From Elysia marginata (Eukaryota; Mollusca; Gastropoda; Plakobranchidae), in assembly GCA_019649035.1 (NCBI GenBank), contig BMAT01010316.1, forward strand, positions 110,574 to 143,553: 32,980 nt of DNA, written 5' to 3'. Both the position numbers and the translations under genes were made by a program. The notes beneath the pieces are model-generated. The model did not search any database. It had not been told where the DNA came from and was given only the letters and a program-made list of their open reading frames with translations. Of the stretch, positions 1 through 13,000 are shown in pieces. Positions within the stretch are counted from its first letter, which is position 1; each line of letters starts with the position of its first letter.

Positions 1-124
1 TAACCATTATAAAGATATAAAGAAATACAAAATGGGACTGCAAAATAGCGTTGAGTTTAAGCAAGAGTTGCCCTTAAAGGTGTTGACTTTAAGTCAATTC
101 CACTGTATTGTTATATGGTTTAAA

Positions 125-300
125 AAAGCTATATAGTGCTAAATCCACACGAGTGCTTTAGCTTATAGCACTTTACATGGGTCTCAGCATGTTACTTATC
201 AATTTAATTTCTGAACTCACAAAAAGGACATTAAAAGACTGAATTCAATTGTCATAAACGCACAAAAGTTAATTGGTGTAATTCTGTCACCTCTTGAAAG
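125..300 (+). repeat. diverged copy A of an AGCGC/CTTTACATGGG repeat
   Basis: TATAGTGCTAAATCCAC, then TATAGCACTTTACATGGGT and TTCTGAACTCACA match in order, and with similar spacing, the better preserved copy at 5680-5830. An old interspersed element of unknown class. Confidence 0.6.
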
Positions 301-628
301 TCTATATGAAGAAAGAATGCCAGTCAGAACAGGAAAGATCTTGAAAGATAACACCCACCCAGCAAAGAAATATTTCAATTTTTTTTTACCCCACGGGCGA
401 AGATTAAGGGCGTTCAAAGGAAATAAACGATTAGTGAATAGCTTCTTTCCCCAAGTTGTAAAACATTTTAATGGAACTCGAATTAAGAGATTGTTCTGAT
501 TGAATCTTTTGATTAAATGAAAGACACATTAGGATGGGGTGTTTCGTTGAGCGGGGTGTGTTAAGAGAAGTGCATGCATTTCTTGTTCGCTGTGATAAAA
601 GAGAAAGAATGCTACACAGATAAAGAGA

Positions 629-650
629 GGCAGAGAGAGAGAGAGAGAAG
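629..650. repeat. short GA microsatellite
   Basis: GAGAGGCAGAGAGAGAGAGA run in the 3' flank. Confidence 0.85.
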
Positions 651-669
651 TTGATTGGTTGTTTGAATT

Positions 670-955
670 TTAACGTCTTTTTTCAACTATAAGATTATAT
701 CAGAGACAGCGCTGTGGACAATTGAAAGCGTTCTGCCACACTGTGATGTAAGGAGCCACCACACCCAGTCACATTATCCTGACACCGGGCTAACCAGACT
801 TAAAACTAAATCCATAATGCCAGACACTTGGGGGATCAGCTGCTAATACCAATTTTAAAGTCCTTGGTTTGACTCGGCCGGGGATCAAACCACGTACCTC
901 CTGATCTCTGAGCTAGTGTCTTACTGCTATGCCACAGAGCTGGTCGATATATATC
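670..955 (-). mobile_element. tRNA-derived SINE-like element
   Basis: On the minus strand the head reads GTGGCATAGCAGTAAGAC, resembling a pol III A box, and about 35 bases later TGGTTTGATCCCC, resembling a B box (GGTTCRANNCC). A non-tRNA body follows towards 670. Spacing and order are those of a tRNA-related SINE head. It is not a functional tRNA gene: I could not build a full cloverleaf. Family unassigned. Confidence 0.65.
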
Positions 956-1020
956 TTCATTTCTTTATTATATGTATCAGTAACCTTTAATAGTGTACCC
1001 TGCTATAATATTCAAAATGT

Positions 1021-1112
1021 TTGAATCTGCCAGCCTGACTGAGCATTGTATATTTTCAATACATGTCTAAATGTAACTTTGTATTGACTGAATAAACCTG
1101 AATTGAATTGAT
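1021..1112 (+). mobile_element. retroposon-like 3' tail
   Basis: TTTGTATTGACTGAATAAAC followed by CTGAATTGAATTGATG. An AATAAA close to short tandem TTGAA units is typical of 3' ends of invertebrate LINE/SINE copies. Family unknown; it may belong with the adjacent SINE-like element, although the orientation differs. Confidence 0.4.
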
Positions 1113-3114
1113 GTTTTTAAGAAAAAGTGAAGGACTCTGCACCCTGATAAGATCATTCTTGAGCTAGATACTCATATAACAATTGCGTCCTGTCAAAAGC
1201 ACCTATCTGACTAAATTGAACATAAGACCTTTGAACTGAAATCTGTGTCTATCAGCCTGATAGAAATATTCGGTTTTTTTTACATTTCTCCTGTACCACT
1301 CACAAAAAATACAAATTAAAACTGCCTCTCTGCACATAGATTTTTAAATTTGGTATGCGAATTCGTTCAAATAAATTAACCTTGACAATCTGCAAAATAT
1401 GTTTGTTTTTTGTTGTGAATTAATATAAATTTTAAGTATTTTATCTGAGAAAAACATTTTTGCACGCAATAGAAACAAATTAATGTTACAAATAATGATG
1501 ATTATCCAAGGCTCTTGTTGTTGTAGTGTGAGTCATTTTGGCAATGCCTCAGAATCAAACATTGTTTCCATTGATTTGGCCAACAATGTAAGTGGCTCCA
1601 GTTCCCTTTACCAGTGGTGTGACTGACAAACTTGGCCCATTAATTCAGTTTACTAAAACTTTACTTTGCTACGCTCTGTCAACAGAGATTTACTTCAAGA
1701 AGTACGACCTTTTGTACAAAGTTGATTTCACAATAGTACGGTACATAAGTTGTCAAAATGCATCGTATGCACCTCAAATTTATTGTCCCTTTTGTTATTT
1801 TCAGTTCGTTGATAACCCATGCGATATTGAAGTACATGCATTTACGGTGAACAAAAGATGCATAATATTGAACTTTTACAAGGGTCAAAGCTTTTAGTTT
1901 TAACCATAACCATGAATGCGTCTAACATTATGACTATGTGATAACTTGAACTTTCAGAGTAGAAACATATACATGTATTCCATATTTTAAATAGGGCTTT
2001 TATCAATAAAAAAAAAGCCTGCTTAAGGCAGCAACAAAAAAATGTACCTTATATATTAAAAAAGTATTATCCATGAAAATAATCTTCCAAAAAAAAAAAA
2101 GGCAGAGTTTAAAAAAAAAATTAAGATTTGCAATTCTTCATTATCTAGCTCATAAGTACTGCTCTGCCCAGGACAAACCAAAAGCAGTACCTGCAGTATC
2201 AACCATGTGAGAGGTACTATATTTCGTTTATCCACAGCATTGTTTGCTAACACTTCAGGCATTTGACAGTCGTTTACATTTGTGTAGTGACATCACAAAA
2301 AAAAGGACAATTGACAGTAGAACTCGGATTTGAGCTAGTGAGTAGAAAATCTCTACAATAAAAAATTGATATGGTTAAAGCTGACTTTGACAAGCTTGAT
2401 TACAAAGCACAATGCATTAGTTCAAAGGATTCCTGGAGTATGGAGATATACACTGCCTAACCGACCACCGGTCTTAACTCTTATGTGACAACCTGTATCA
2501 TCAACCACGTTCGTACAACTCAATTGCATTTTTTTTACATTTTGATATCCTGCGTAGCGACCATCTTACAAACACGATAGCTGGAAGCTTTTCATTTCAC
2601 AATACTCTTTATAATCTTTTTAAAAAACCTATGCAATGCAGCCACTCTTCACCTGAGAATAATCCATTGGGCGACTAGTCCAGAGCTTGCCATACCCCTC
2701 CCTTCCCTTCTTTCATGTATCCTTAACTCAAAACTTGATCTGTTTACGTACAAATAAGACGGTCTTGCACTGACCAGATGGACAGCCAAGGTAAAACTGT
2801 TCAGTAGTGTGAAGAAACAGAAATTTCTCTATGTCGACTTGAGAGGAAAAGCTTTAATCAAATGTCAATATTGGCTACGCATGTCTTCGTATGGTCATCT
2901 AACTTTTGAAATGAACACAGTACTGCCCATCGTGACCACCTGTCGATCACAAATACAATCATCATTAATTTTTGACCAGATTCGAGCATAAAGTTAGAAA
3001 GCAGACAAAAATGATGTAAAAGGTCCAATTCTGTCGCATAGCTACATTTTGTTTAACATTTTAAAACCAATGAAAAGAAAAAAAAGGTAACTTAAAAAAG
3101 AGACGAGGGATATT

Positions 3115-3934
3115 TTTTTCATGAAATTTCAAATTTATTCATGGAATGCAAGCATTTATCACATCAGGCTGGTGTATAAATGAGTTGTATAAATTTGTAC
3201 ATTTTTCAAAAAACATTTTCAAAGCAATAGCCTTGAGCAGATAAAAAAGTGATGGCCATAAAACCAGAATATACATAAGATACAAATTGGTAATACTGCT
3301 TAAAAAGGAATTGTTTTCAGCTTTAAAAATGTGTGTGTAAGATCTATCACAGCTGAGGTAAATTTCTCAATTATTAAAAAAAATAACAGTAGAAGACAGT
3401 CATGGCTTCATAATGTGCATCAATGAATAACAAGCTGAAAACGCAGAATGAAAAAATAGTCCCTCTCTATTATATCCTTATACAAAAACATGTTTATGAC
3501 TGAAAAAAATAATGGAAAAAATTGAAAAAAAAGGTAAAGCAAAAGAAATGTGAACTGCAGCAGTATCAAGTACAAAATCATATTAAAAAAGCAGTTGGGC
3601 TCAATTTGACAACATAGATAAGATATAGGTGATAAAAGATAAATGAAATAGTGCAATGACTGAAAAAGATAATTATAACATTTTAAAGCTGTTTTACCCA
3701 TTGTTTACAGAGGTAATTGCCAAAAACGAGAGTTCAAAACATAAAACTGAGGTCTATCAAGAGAAACTTTGGAAATTTTCTCCAATGTTATTATTCAAAC
3801 CATCTAGGTATATATGCTAGCAATAGGGACAACCTTACCACTTATTATGAATAGATTGCCTAGATTTCCTTGCAAACAATAATAAATTATTTTATAAGGC
3901 AAGTCCAAGCTGTAAGGGTCTGCCAATCTCTGAT
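3115..3934 (-). other. probable 3' UTR of BTBD16
   Basis: Sequence following the stop codon on the minus strand, about 800 bases, AT-rich with stops in all frames of any length. It ends after the first AATAAA on the minus strand below the stop. The 3' limit is an estimate placed about 20 bases past that signal. Confidence 0.5.
3134..3139 (-). terminator. candidate polyadenylation signal AATAAA
   Basis: The plus strand reads TTTATT, that is AATAAA on the coding strand, about 800 bases after the BTBD16 stop. I saw no other canonical hexamer between it and the stop. Cleavage would fall near 3110-3120. Confidence 0.5.
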
Positions 3935-4003
3935 TTATGATGGGGGGAACATCAGAGAATAGGACACATAGATAGGCTTCTTCAAATTGTCTATAGATAT
4001 CAC
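3935..4003 (-). CDS. BTBD16: BTBD16 terminal coding exon 16
   Basis: 69 bases including the TAA stop. Acceptor TTTTTTGTATTACAG. VISIDNLKKPIYVSYSLMFP then PS and stop. The short end with a PIYVSYSLMF strand corresponds to the last strand of the GMCL1/BTBD16 C-terminal domain. The exon continues into the 3' UTR. Confidence 0.88.
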   Translation of the reverse strand: MISIDNLKKPIYVSYSLMFPPS

Positions 4004-7000
4004 CTGTAATACAAAAAATATGGAAAAGGTGGACTATAGTTCATGCATATCCAATGAAAATAATTTTGTTTTTTCAAGTAAACAAAATATGATAAACAAA
4101 TAAAAAGCCTTGAAATTCCTACTTAGAGCTTTGAGGTGAGTTCTTAATAGTGATAATTCGTTTTGAGTAAAAAAAAAAAACAACTAAAATCAGCCTCTTT
4201 TTAAATGGTACAAAACAGTGAAGTTGACTTCAATTTAGCTAACTATTCTTCTGAAGTCTATTTTTGCTGGATTCTATTCAATTTCAAGTTTTCAATTTTG
4301 CAAAGCTAAAATTAGAAAGTAGATACTTAAGTGTGAGCCAAATTTGTTTTTTAATTCCCTAAGACAATAAGTTTAAAGTTGTGGACTCTATCTATATGAT
4401 TGAGCTACATACAACAAAATGTTAAGATTTCCGTTATTAAAAAATTAATTCAGCAGTTTATTCAACAAAATATGGCGACAACAAAGTACAGCCTATTATA
4501 TTTATTTATTTTAACTCATTGAAGTTGTACCATATCATATGATATGACAGCTTAAGTGAGTGCTCGAGTCGCATCGTATCATATGATACTACAGATTATG
4601 GAATTTTCTCCCTAAAAACTTAAGGTCAAAAGGTAGCCTTTTCTGGTATAGTAAGATAGATGCTCTTTTGTATATAAAATTTGATAGTTTCCCTTTGAAA
4701 AAAACTTTTTACTGCTATTTTGCTAACTTTTTTTTACGGAAATGAATGTAAATTGGCAAAAATGGTGCGATTCTGGTACTTAGGCTGGCTTACAGAGCGC
4801 GACTCGATTGAGTTAAGATTCATAATTTTCGTCAATGTCTGATGCAAGTATGTTATTTTGTTTTGGTTTTTTTTGTCAACTTTTACTTTCTTTTCCAATT
4901 TATTTGCTGATCCTCAATAAACATGAAAAAGGGTGGGAAAAAAAAAGAACAAAAATCTAAAACCTGGGATTAATTTTTTATTGGAACATGTTTAATAAAA
5001 TAAAAGCCCTAATTGCATAGGCTGTTTAAAGTGACAACTCAGTACTCATTAAATTTTTTCCAAGGGAAGCAAACAGAAGTAAAACAAATTTGCATACCTG
5101 GCTTTTGCTAGTCTTCTCCCCTAGCCCAAACTTGTGAGAAATAGTGCCAGTGGTTTCCATGTGGTGCTCTCCCTTGTGCAGGTATTGGACAGTGATACTG
5201 TAGCATACTTCTCTGTCAGGCCGCATGGAGAACGTGTGCCGCTCACACTGACGGAAGCTTAGAATTGGGTCCCCTGGTTTCAGACGCTGGCAAATGAACA
5301 AAGGAATACAAGACAAAATAAAATTCAGAGATTTCCTATGCCGTGTTCAGTTTTATATCACAGTTTCAAATGCAATTCTTAGAATTAGAATTATGTTTAA
5401 AAATTTGATTTACATAAATCAAAGCTAAATTTAACTTTTTTCAAAATTCAATATAGATTGCATTTAATTTAAGAGAATTTTGAGAGCATATTATTTGAAT
5501 CTCATTACTTCATGACAAGCAATTTGATTCATTACTACTTATTGTACAGGAGAAATCTTAAACTTTTCAAAACACAAGCTAAAGATCCTAAAGCTCAAAA
5601 TTTTCTTTAAAAAAAAAAGGTTTTTAAATTTTATTTCAACTTATAAGAAATTAGTAATAAATAAATAAATAAAGAGCATTTTTATAAAGCGCTTATCCAC
5701 TAATGTGCTCTAAGCGCTTTACATGGGTTCCCCGACAGGCCATTCCCAACCAAATTACCTTCTGAACCCACAGAGGAGCAGCAAATTAAGCGCATCGATT
5801 TAGCATTCTGACAAGATCTTTCACTGCCTATAGTCGGGTACTCGACAGTAGTAACAGTAACTATTAACTTTTACAGAGACTGCTTTTGAACTAAAAATCA
5901 GGAAAGTCACAAATTTCACTTATCAAAGAGTTCTATTCATACCTACGAAATTTATCACTGATCATTTTGAACTATAACAAAATAATCTAAGAGTATCACT
6001 TTGTGTATTATAATCACTCTGCACTTAATAAGTACATAAATGAGTTTTAATTTTATAGTTCTATTTTCTCACAAAGTATAGCTTTTCATTTTTATTTTTT
6101 TAACATAACTGATTGGGTCAATTAAAGTATGTAATTGTTTGTTAGCATGCCTTCATCCTTCATAAAACTTGATATAATTTTCTAGGGTGACCTAGGGCTT
6201 TTTTTTCTTCTATTCTCAAGTGTATTATTTAAAATGTGTTATAAAAAAACCTTTAGAACATAATCCCAAACATACTTGGAACAAACATGATACTTACCTG
6301 CATATAGAATTGGTAAGTATGATTCTCAGTATCCTGCCGTATTGCTCTCAACTCAAAATGGAATCCATGCAAGGACAAAATCTCTGAGTGGTAGTGGGGT
6401 TCCTGAAACAATAGAATTGTTTAGATTTAACTTTGCTTGAAAGTTTTAGCGTTTATATTTTTATAAGCTCTTAACATAAAAGGGGTATCTGTCTTTGGCC
6501 TTGTGATAAGGGAAAAAAGCTAAAAACCTATAACCACCATCTATCATTCTATGTTTTATTGCAGGAGGTCAACTAGAATAAAGAAAGATGAACATGCAAA
6601 AAATGATAAAAAATAAAAAAAAAAAATATTTAACGAGTTAAATTGGAAAATTACTATTAATCATTCACTCTTTGCTTTTGAATGTTATTGTAGGATTCAT
6701 GAATTTGGGCCATGCTTAAAGAGACACTCTTTCAGTTTTTGTCTTTATAAGTAAAATAGATCTAAATCTGAAATGCTAATTAAAACAGCCATTAAAAAAT
6801 GTTATTTGAAGCTTCATGAAGACTCCTGATCATTTGAATATTTGTTTCAATGGAAACAAATTCAGATGACCAATTCAACACTTCCTATGAAATGTATAGA
6901 CCTACTAAAAAGTCAAATTTTCAATAGTTTGAAATCAAATTTTGTTTCCATGGGGTGCAACATATCCAGATAATTCTTCTAAGTAGGTCCTACAGTGGTT

Positions 7001-10000
7001 TAAAAGTTCCATAATTTGCTTAAGTCTGCACTCTGTTGTTTTTGCCTATTGTTTGAAACAGTGATAGTAACTCAAATCAACAGTTGTAAAGCATGTATAC
7101 CAGGGGTTTTGTTTTGCAAAAGAGTTTCAAAGTTTAAGGACCTACAACTTTTCAAATCATTTTAACTGTCACAGCGGCTTGGCTGTCAACTGTAGAGTCA
7201 CAACAGCCACTGCCACTGACTCTGTCTAAATTTAGATCTAAGGACTAGTCATAAATTATCATAATCTTTTGATCACAAACATTTTGATATATAACATGAT
7301 GACCTTTAAATAATTTATAGCTGCATAGAAGTCTTTAAAAATTCAAATCTAAGGAGTAGTAGAAGTGGTATGGCATCTTGGGACTCAATCAGTTAAGATG
7401 AAATATATTTGGTATCTATCAAAAGGTTCGGGAAGTCCCCTGTAATTTTTTGGGTATATTGTCAATGCTGGGTAGAATGAAAAGTCTGAGTCATCGAGAG
7501 ATAGCTAGATAATTTGCTACTTGTAAGACTTATCTTTTATTCCCCTGTAGCACTCAAAAATAGAATTTCATTTTGATATGAACCTTATAAATTGAGATAA
7601 AGAAATTAAGTGTCACACTTCTCACAAAAACCTTTATTGAACTTTAAAAAATCAATGGCTTTCTATCCAAGCTCACTGATAGAGGATAAATTCTTAGAGT
7701 CATCCATTTTAACAACCTTAGGAATCTGTGGTGAGACATAACAACAAGCTGCTTTAATGCCCATGGCATAGAAAAGAACAGCTGTCTTGCAACTGGTCAA
7801 AATAAATTGGATGTTCCAATTTTCACATGACAGGAAAGTGGAAATTTTGTACATTTTATTTCTCTGAGCTTTCAAATGTTAAAAAATGCACGACACAGTC
7901 AATAATTTGTGGGAAGATATCAGAAGTTCTGTTGATAAAAAGAGGAATTAATAAAATTTTAGAAAATGCTCTGCTTAATAACGTTTCTGACCCACAACTC
8001 ATTTGAATTGGCTGCAAAAGGTTTCATGAGGTCCTAAATCTCTCACACACAGTCTATATGATTCAGATGTTACAATTTTCACATTCTAAGGTTAGTTTCT
8101 GAGAATTTGAATTTTCCTTGGCTTCCATATATGAAAAATTTTTACAAAATTATAAATATGTGTGGAAATTTTCGGTCATTTAAAATATAAAGAAAAAGAG
8201 ATTTTCTTTTAAGTTTGAATTCTTAAGCCCCTTACAACTTGAAGCAAATTTATATAGTTCAATAAATGTTGCATAACATTTAGGAGCTAAGAGAATTGCT
8301 TTGTTCACAGTACAAAAACCTTGAAATAAGATAATAGTTTGATTTGACGTGTCTGATTCATTGCAAAACTGATTTTCAACACTTGAGAATGATAAACATA
8401 CTCACATCATCAACAATAAACCCTTGCCTGACAGCTGACACATTGAACTGTTTCAAAGATGTCATATCTCCACCCTCTTGGAGCTGAAATGAGTGGTTCA
8501 AAAATGGTTATGTTACTTTACATAATTATTTTCAGTCATAAAAAGTAACAACATATAGAAGACATTTTTATGTATGTGCAAGTATGATTTTTTCTATTCT
8601 TGATTTTTTTGGTTATAAACACAGAAAAAAGAAGGTATTCAGCTTGGGCAATACTTTCAATACTGCATATCTACAAAAGAAAGACCTAAAAATCATGAAC
8701 ATCAAAGCATTTTTCAAAGTTTAAAATGAATTCAATAGTTACATGGACAATGAACCTATTTTCATCTGCCTACATCATTTTCAACACAAGGAATATTATA
8801 AAAAAATCCCAAATTTATAACTCTATATACAATAAGGACAGGTATCTTAGGTGTCTAAGTCTTAAAGGAAAAAGATATTACAAAATATTTTTAAGTGACT
8901 TCAAAATTAGTAGATAAGAGTGGATTATTTGTCTCACATTCTGTCAAAATGGATCGTAAGTCAAAAGGCTTAGTTTGTAGATATAGGCTTTTAAAGTTGT
9001 GGGGGTGTTCAGAAGTCAAAAATTTTTTACTTTAGATATTAAGACTAAAAACATTTCTAAACAGTTTTCACACCTGATTGATGTTCAAATTTCATTTTTA
9101 GGTGTTTAATTTTAAATGGTTTGGCTGCTAAGGCCTCAATACCTTTTTAGTTGTCTAAACTTTAAATGCTGTTTTCTACTCTTTCTGAAATTTCACAAGT
9201 CCTAACCATGTCAATTTCAAACGGCTGTAACTTCATAAAGAAGCATGATGGAGCTTTTCTGTTTGTTGTATTTGAAAGTAAAGAAAGTAAGCTTTTCTAT
9301 AAAACCAATATCTGGCTACCTTCCAATTTTGACTTAACTCTCCTTCTCCCCTACTATTTTGGAGGCAAATAAAAATCTGAGAGTCTACTTTTTGTACAGC
9401 AGCTTTTAGCGCGTGCAACTGTTGAGAGTCCTAAGTGTCATATAACGTTTTGATTGCAAATGAATGGGCTTTCAAGTAAAATGTTCTTTAATACAATATG
9501 ACGTCTTATTAAACAATTTGACCTACTTTTGCTACTAAAAAAAAAGTTTCCAGACAATAAAATCAAATAATGAAAAAAAAACATTATGAACAAAAAAAAA
9601 AAACAACCTCCAACTTGGTCCAAATCAAAATTTTTAACTTTAAAAATCTCATTCTTGATTTCTAACCATTTCTATGTAAATGGGAAAAAACGATGTTTAA
9701 GGTAATAACAACATTCAAGATGGCGGCAGGAGACAACATTTTTTAGTCTTATAACTCAATACAAATTTAAACCAAAATGTTTCTGAGGGTATATTTAGCT
9801 TTTATTATTCATAGGAAATAGATTTCTGCTTTCACTCAACGACAAATAATTTATTAACTGATGACGTCATTGATCACTGGTGATCGAAATATATAGAAGA
9901 GGAAAGAAGAAAGTGAGGACTCATTTGGACTGGCTGCAAGACATTTTATGCTCCAAATAAGGTATGGCCTTGCTCGAAATTTATGTTTCTTTGCTAGGTT

Positions 10001-13000
10001 TTTACCCAGAGGCTAAAACTAGCTCTTTAAGCAACTTTCTACTCCACCTGGTATTTCAAAACATACTACAAACGAATTTTAACAAGATACATCATGTAGA
10101 AGATTTTAAAAAATGTACAGAGGACTTACAGCCAAATAGTGTTGTGACAGCAGATTTACCATCCAACTCTGAGGTATAATATTCATGATTCGCATATCCT
10201 GGATGTTTGTTGCTGTGAGAAGAGGCAAAATAAACATTTTTAAAATAAATACACTTCATTATATAAAATTTAAAAAAAACTTTTTTTTTAGTCTCATATC
10301 TTTTAAAAGGCAATATGTAGCAGAGTTCAACAGTAGCAAACAGAAAATTTTGGTCATGTAAGAATAAAAATATATAATCTACTTATACTCATATTGAATT
10401 TTACAGATTTTATTTGAACTTAAGGTATTAAAAAAAAAAAAAAAAGATTTTTAATGTAGGCAAATATGAATAGGTATTAATATTTTTCCAAATTCTTTAG
10501 GAGTACTGATTTTCTTGTGGTAAATATTTTTAAAACGCTATTTATAAAAACCTTAATGCAGATAAGCATTTTGAAAAAAAAATTCAAATATTTATTTTTA
10601 TATTTTGAAACTTTGTGTGTAGTGCAACTTCTTTGTAAAAAATCAAAATACAACAAAAACCTGTTTTTCAGTATAGTTATTGCATCTATATCTAAGTGTA
10701 TTTATTTTTATATTTACAATTTAACAATAAAGAAACTAACCTTTTCTTTAAAAAAAAACAACAACAGATTATTCAAGCAAGAACTGCTTTTACTTACCAT
10801 AATTCAATCTCATGAGCATGTATTTTAAATCAATTGAAAAAGGGAAATATTTTCATACATGAGTCTATTTGTTAAATGTGTTTACCATCAATGATCCCAT
10901 GCAGTCTAACGCTGGAAAACAACGGAGCATAGATCTGACCATCATCAGTCTCAAGGAAGGAGCATGTCTTTGGCAAGCTTGAAAGAGAAGATACAAAATG
11001 ACAGTTACATAAAAGAGTAAGCTGTTACTCTATAATCTGATAAAAACATTCTCAGTTTATAGTTCTTGAAATGACTTTGTGCTTGTGTAACATCATTAGC
11101 GAAAAAGCTAATTTTAGTTGAGAGAAATAAAAAAATCAATTTCAGAGTAGTTTTTGCTTTCATTTGGGACACTGAAGAAGATGTAGTTATGTGTGCCAAC
11201 TATTTTATTAATATTTGTGTATCATTTTGCTTTTTCCTTTGGTCTAAAAAGTCTGAAGATAAATAAATATATTATAAATACTAGTTAGCAGATGACAAAA
11301 CTAATGTATTACTATTATTAACTTGTAGCCCAAACTGAAGACTATTTCTACTATGCATTTTTTTCCTTCTTGTTTTCTTTTTTTTTTCCTTTTTTTTCTT
11401 TTTGCTGTTTTCATGAATATGCTGCACACATTTTTAAAATATCCCCTTTTTATACTGTTCTGGGTAAGAACATAAAAAAAAATATTCTTGAAAAAAAATG
11501 AAATGAAACCAGAAGCCAGAAGTGTTAGAGTAGATAAATATAGACCAAAAGGAAAACCATGTTGAAATTTTTAAAAAAGATTAAAAATATCACGCTATTT
11601 AACCATACATCCTGACCCAGACTACACAAGAAGTAATTCAAAATACAGAGCCAGACAATTTAAGCCCTTCCTAACAAATAATATGTATACGTCCTATTTT
11701 TCATGACAAGATGCCAACACACGTAAGATGTGCATCGTTACATCAAAAGGTTTTGCCACTTACCATGGTGCTTAGATTACAATATTTTCACTCTATAAAA
11801 GAGGCGTTTAATTTCAAAATAGTCATTCGAGATTTGCACAAATCATCCCACTCTTCAGCTTAAAAAAACCCATCATGCCCCATGAAAATACATACATCAA
11901 GAAGGATTAAGAGGCTTTTATTTTTAAAAAAAATCAAGTAAAGAGGGTTTTCCTGTTACTTGCTTGGACGCTAAAAAGTCAAGACTAGTTCAAGATACTG
12001 ATCATCAAACAATAACAAATAAATAGTTTGAGGGTCAAGAGGCAAAGCACACTTCCTAAGAACTAAAGCATTCAAGGATTACATGGAAATGGGTGTTTTA
12101 ATATGAAAAGCTTCCTGATTTTTAGACAGGCTTCAAAACACTGGCAACACTTAAACTCAAGAATGCTTTGATTTTAGATTTTTTTCTTCTCTTTGTAAGC
12201 AATGAGAATGGATCCACATGTTTGATGAATACAGAGTAATGAGGTGCATTTTTAAGCAAAGACAGAACTAACCAGTCTACAGGTGCACATTTTTATAGAG
12301 TATATAGACCAAAACATGATTAAAAATTGAGGAAAATTAGTTAAGTTGAAACAAAAGAAAGAGCATAGTTGTCTGTTAAACTTGCACAATAGCACACCTT
12401 CCAGAATAACCAAAGTTTATTTCAGACAGTCGTGCCTTTGACAAGCTGTGGATTTCAAATAAATTTTCTATTTAGAGGAGACCTGATAATTAACAAAAAT
12501 CTTTAATTTTTTGCTTGGGTCATAATTGAAAAATAAGGTAAGCTTCAATGCTTCTTTAAACTTGTGTCATTTGTAGATTTGGCAATTTTGGGGTGCATCA
12601 TTTTAGAGATGATATAATTATTAGCAAATGCTGAAATGTGAGTTTTCATATCTTGCAGGCAACAAGATAGATCTATATGACAACTTTGAAGTATTTTTAA
12701 TTTGTTTTGTTTTAATCTGTTCCTGTATATTTCCGTGTGTAAGTATGAGAGAGAGAGAAAGAGAGGAGGGAAGGAGAGAGAGAGAAAGAGAGGAGGGAAG
12801 GAGAGAGAGAGAGGAGGGAAGGAGAGAGAGAGGGGAGGGAAGGAGAGAGAGGGGAGGGAAGGAGAGTGAGAGGGAGAGAGAGATAGAGACAGACAGGGAG
12901 AGAGACAGAGGGAGAGCGAGAGATCTAAATACTAAGGTAGAATTCACAACACTTGGAGTATTCCTATAAAATAGATAAGGACCCAAAAAGGATGCATGTA

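Larger units (their letters stand above)
1..3110. other. 3' flank of BTBD16, no gene seen
   Basis: Intergenic-looking AT-rich sequence. It contains two diverged retroposon fragments (125-290 and about 670-1110), a short GA run and poly-A tracts. Open frames of 60-101 codons (for example 1592-1897, with an overlapping antisense frame at 1679-1888) lack recognisable domains or splice context and look like chance. Confidence 0.6.

Noticed and set aside
1592..1897. 101-codon plus-strand frame with several cysteines
   Set aside because: The opposite strand is also open, no family pattern is recognised and no splice or initiation context supports it.
8476..8483. Alternative exon 13 acceptor CTCCAAG/AGGG to fix the phase with exon 11
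   Set aside because: The 83-base exon at 10130-10212 restores the phase using strong splice sites and supplies an expected conserved segment.
12621..12986. Long overlapping frames on both strands (113 and 121 codons)
   Set aside because: They are Arg/Glu and Ser/Leu translations of a GA microsatellite.
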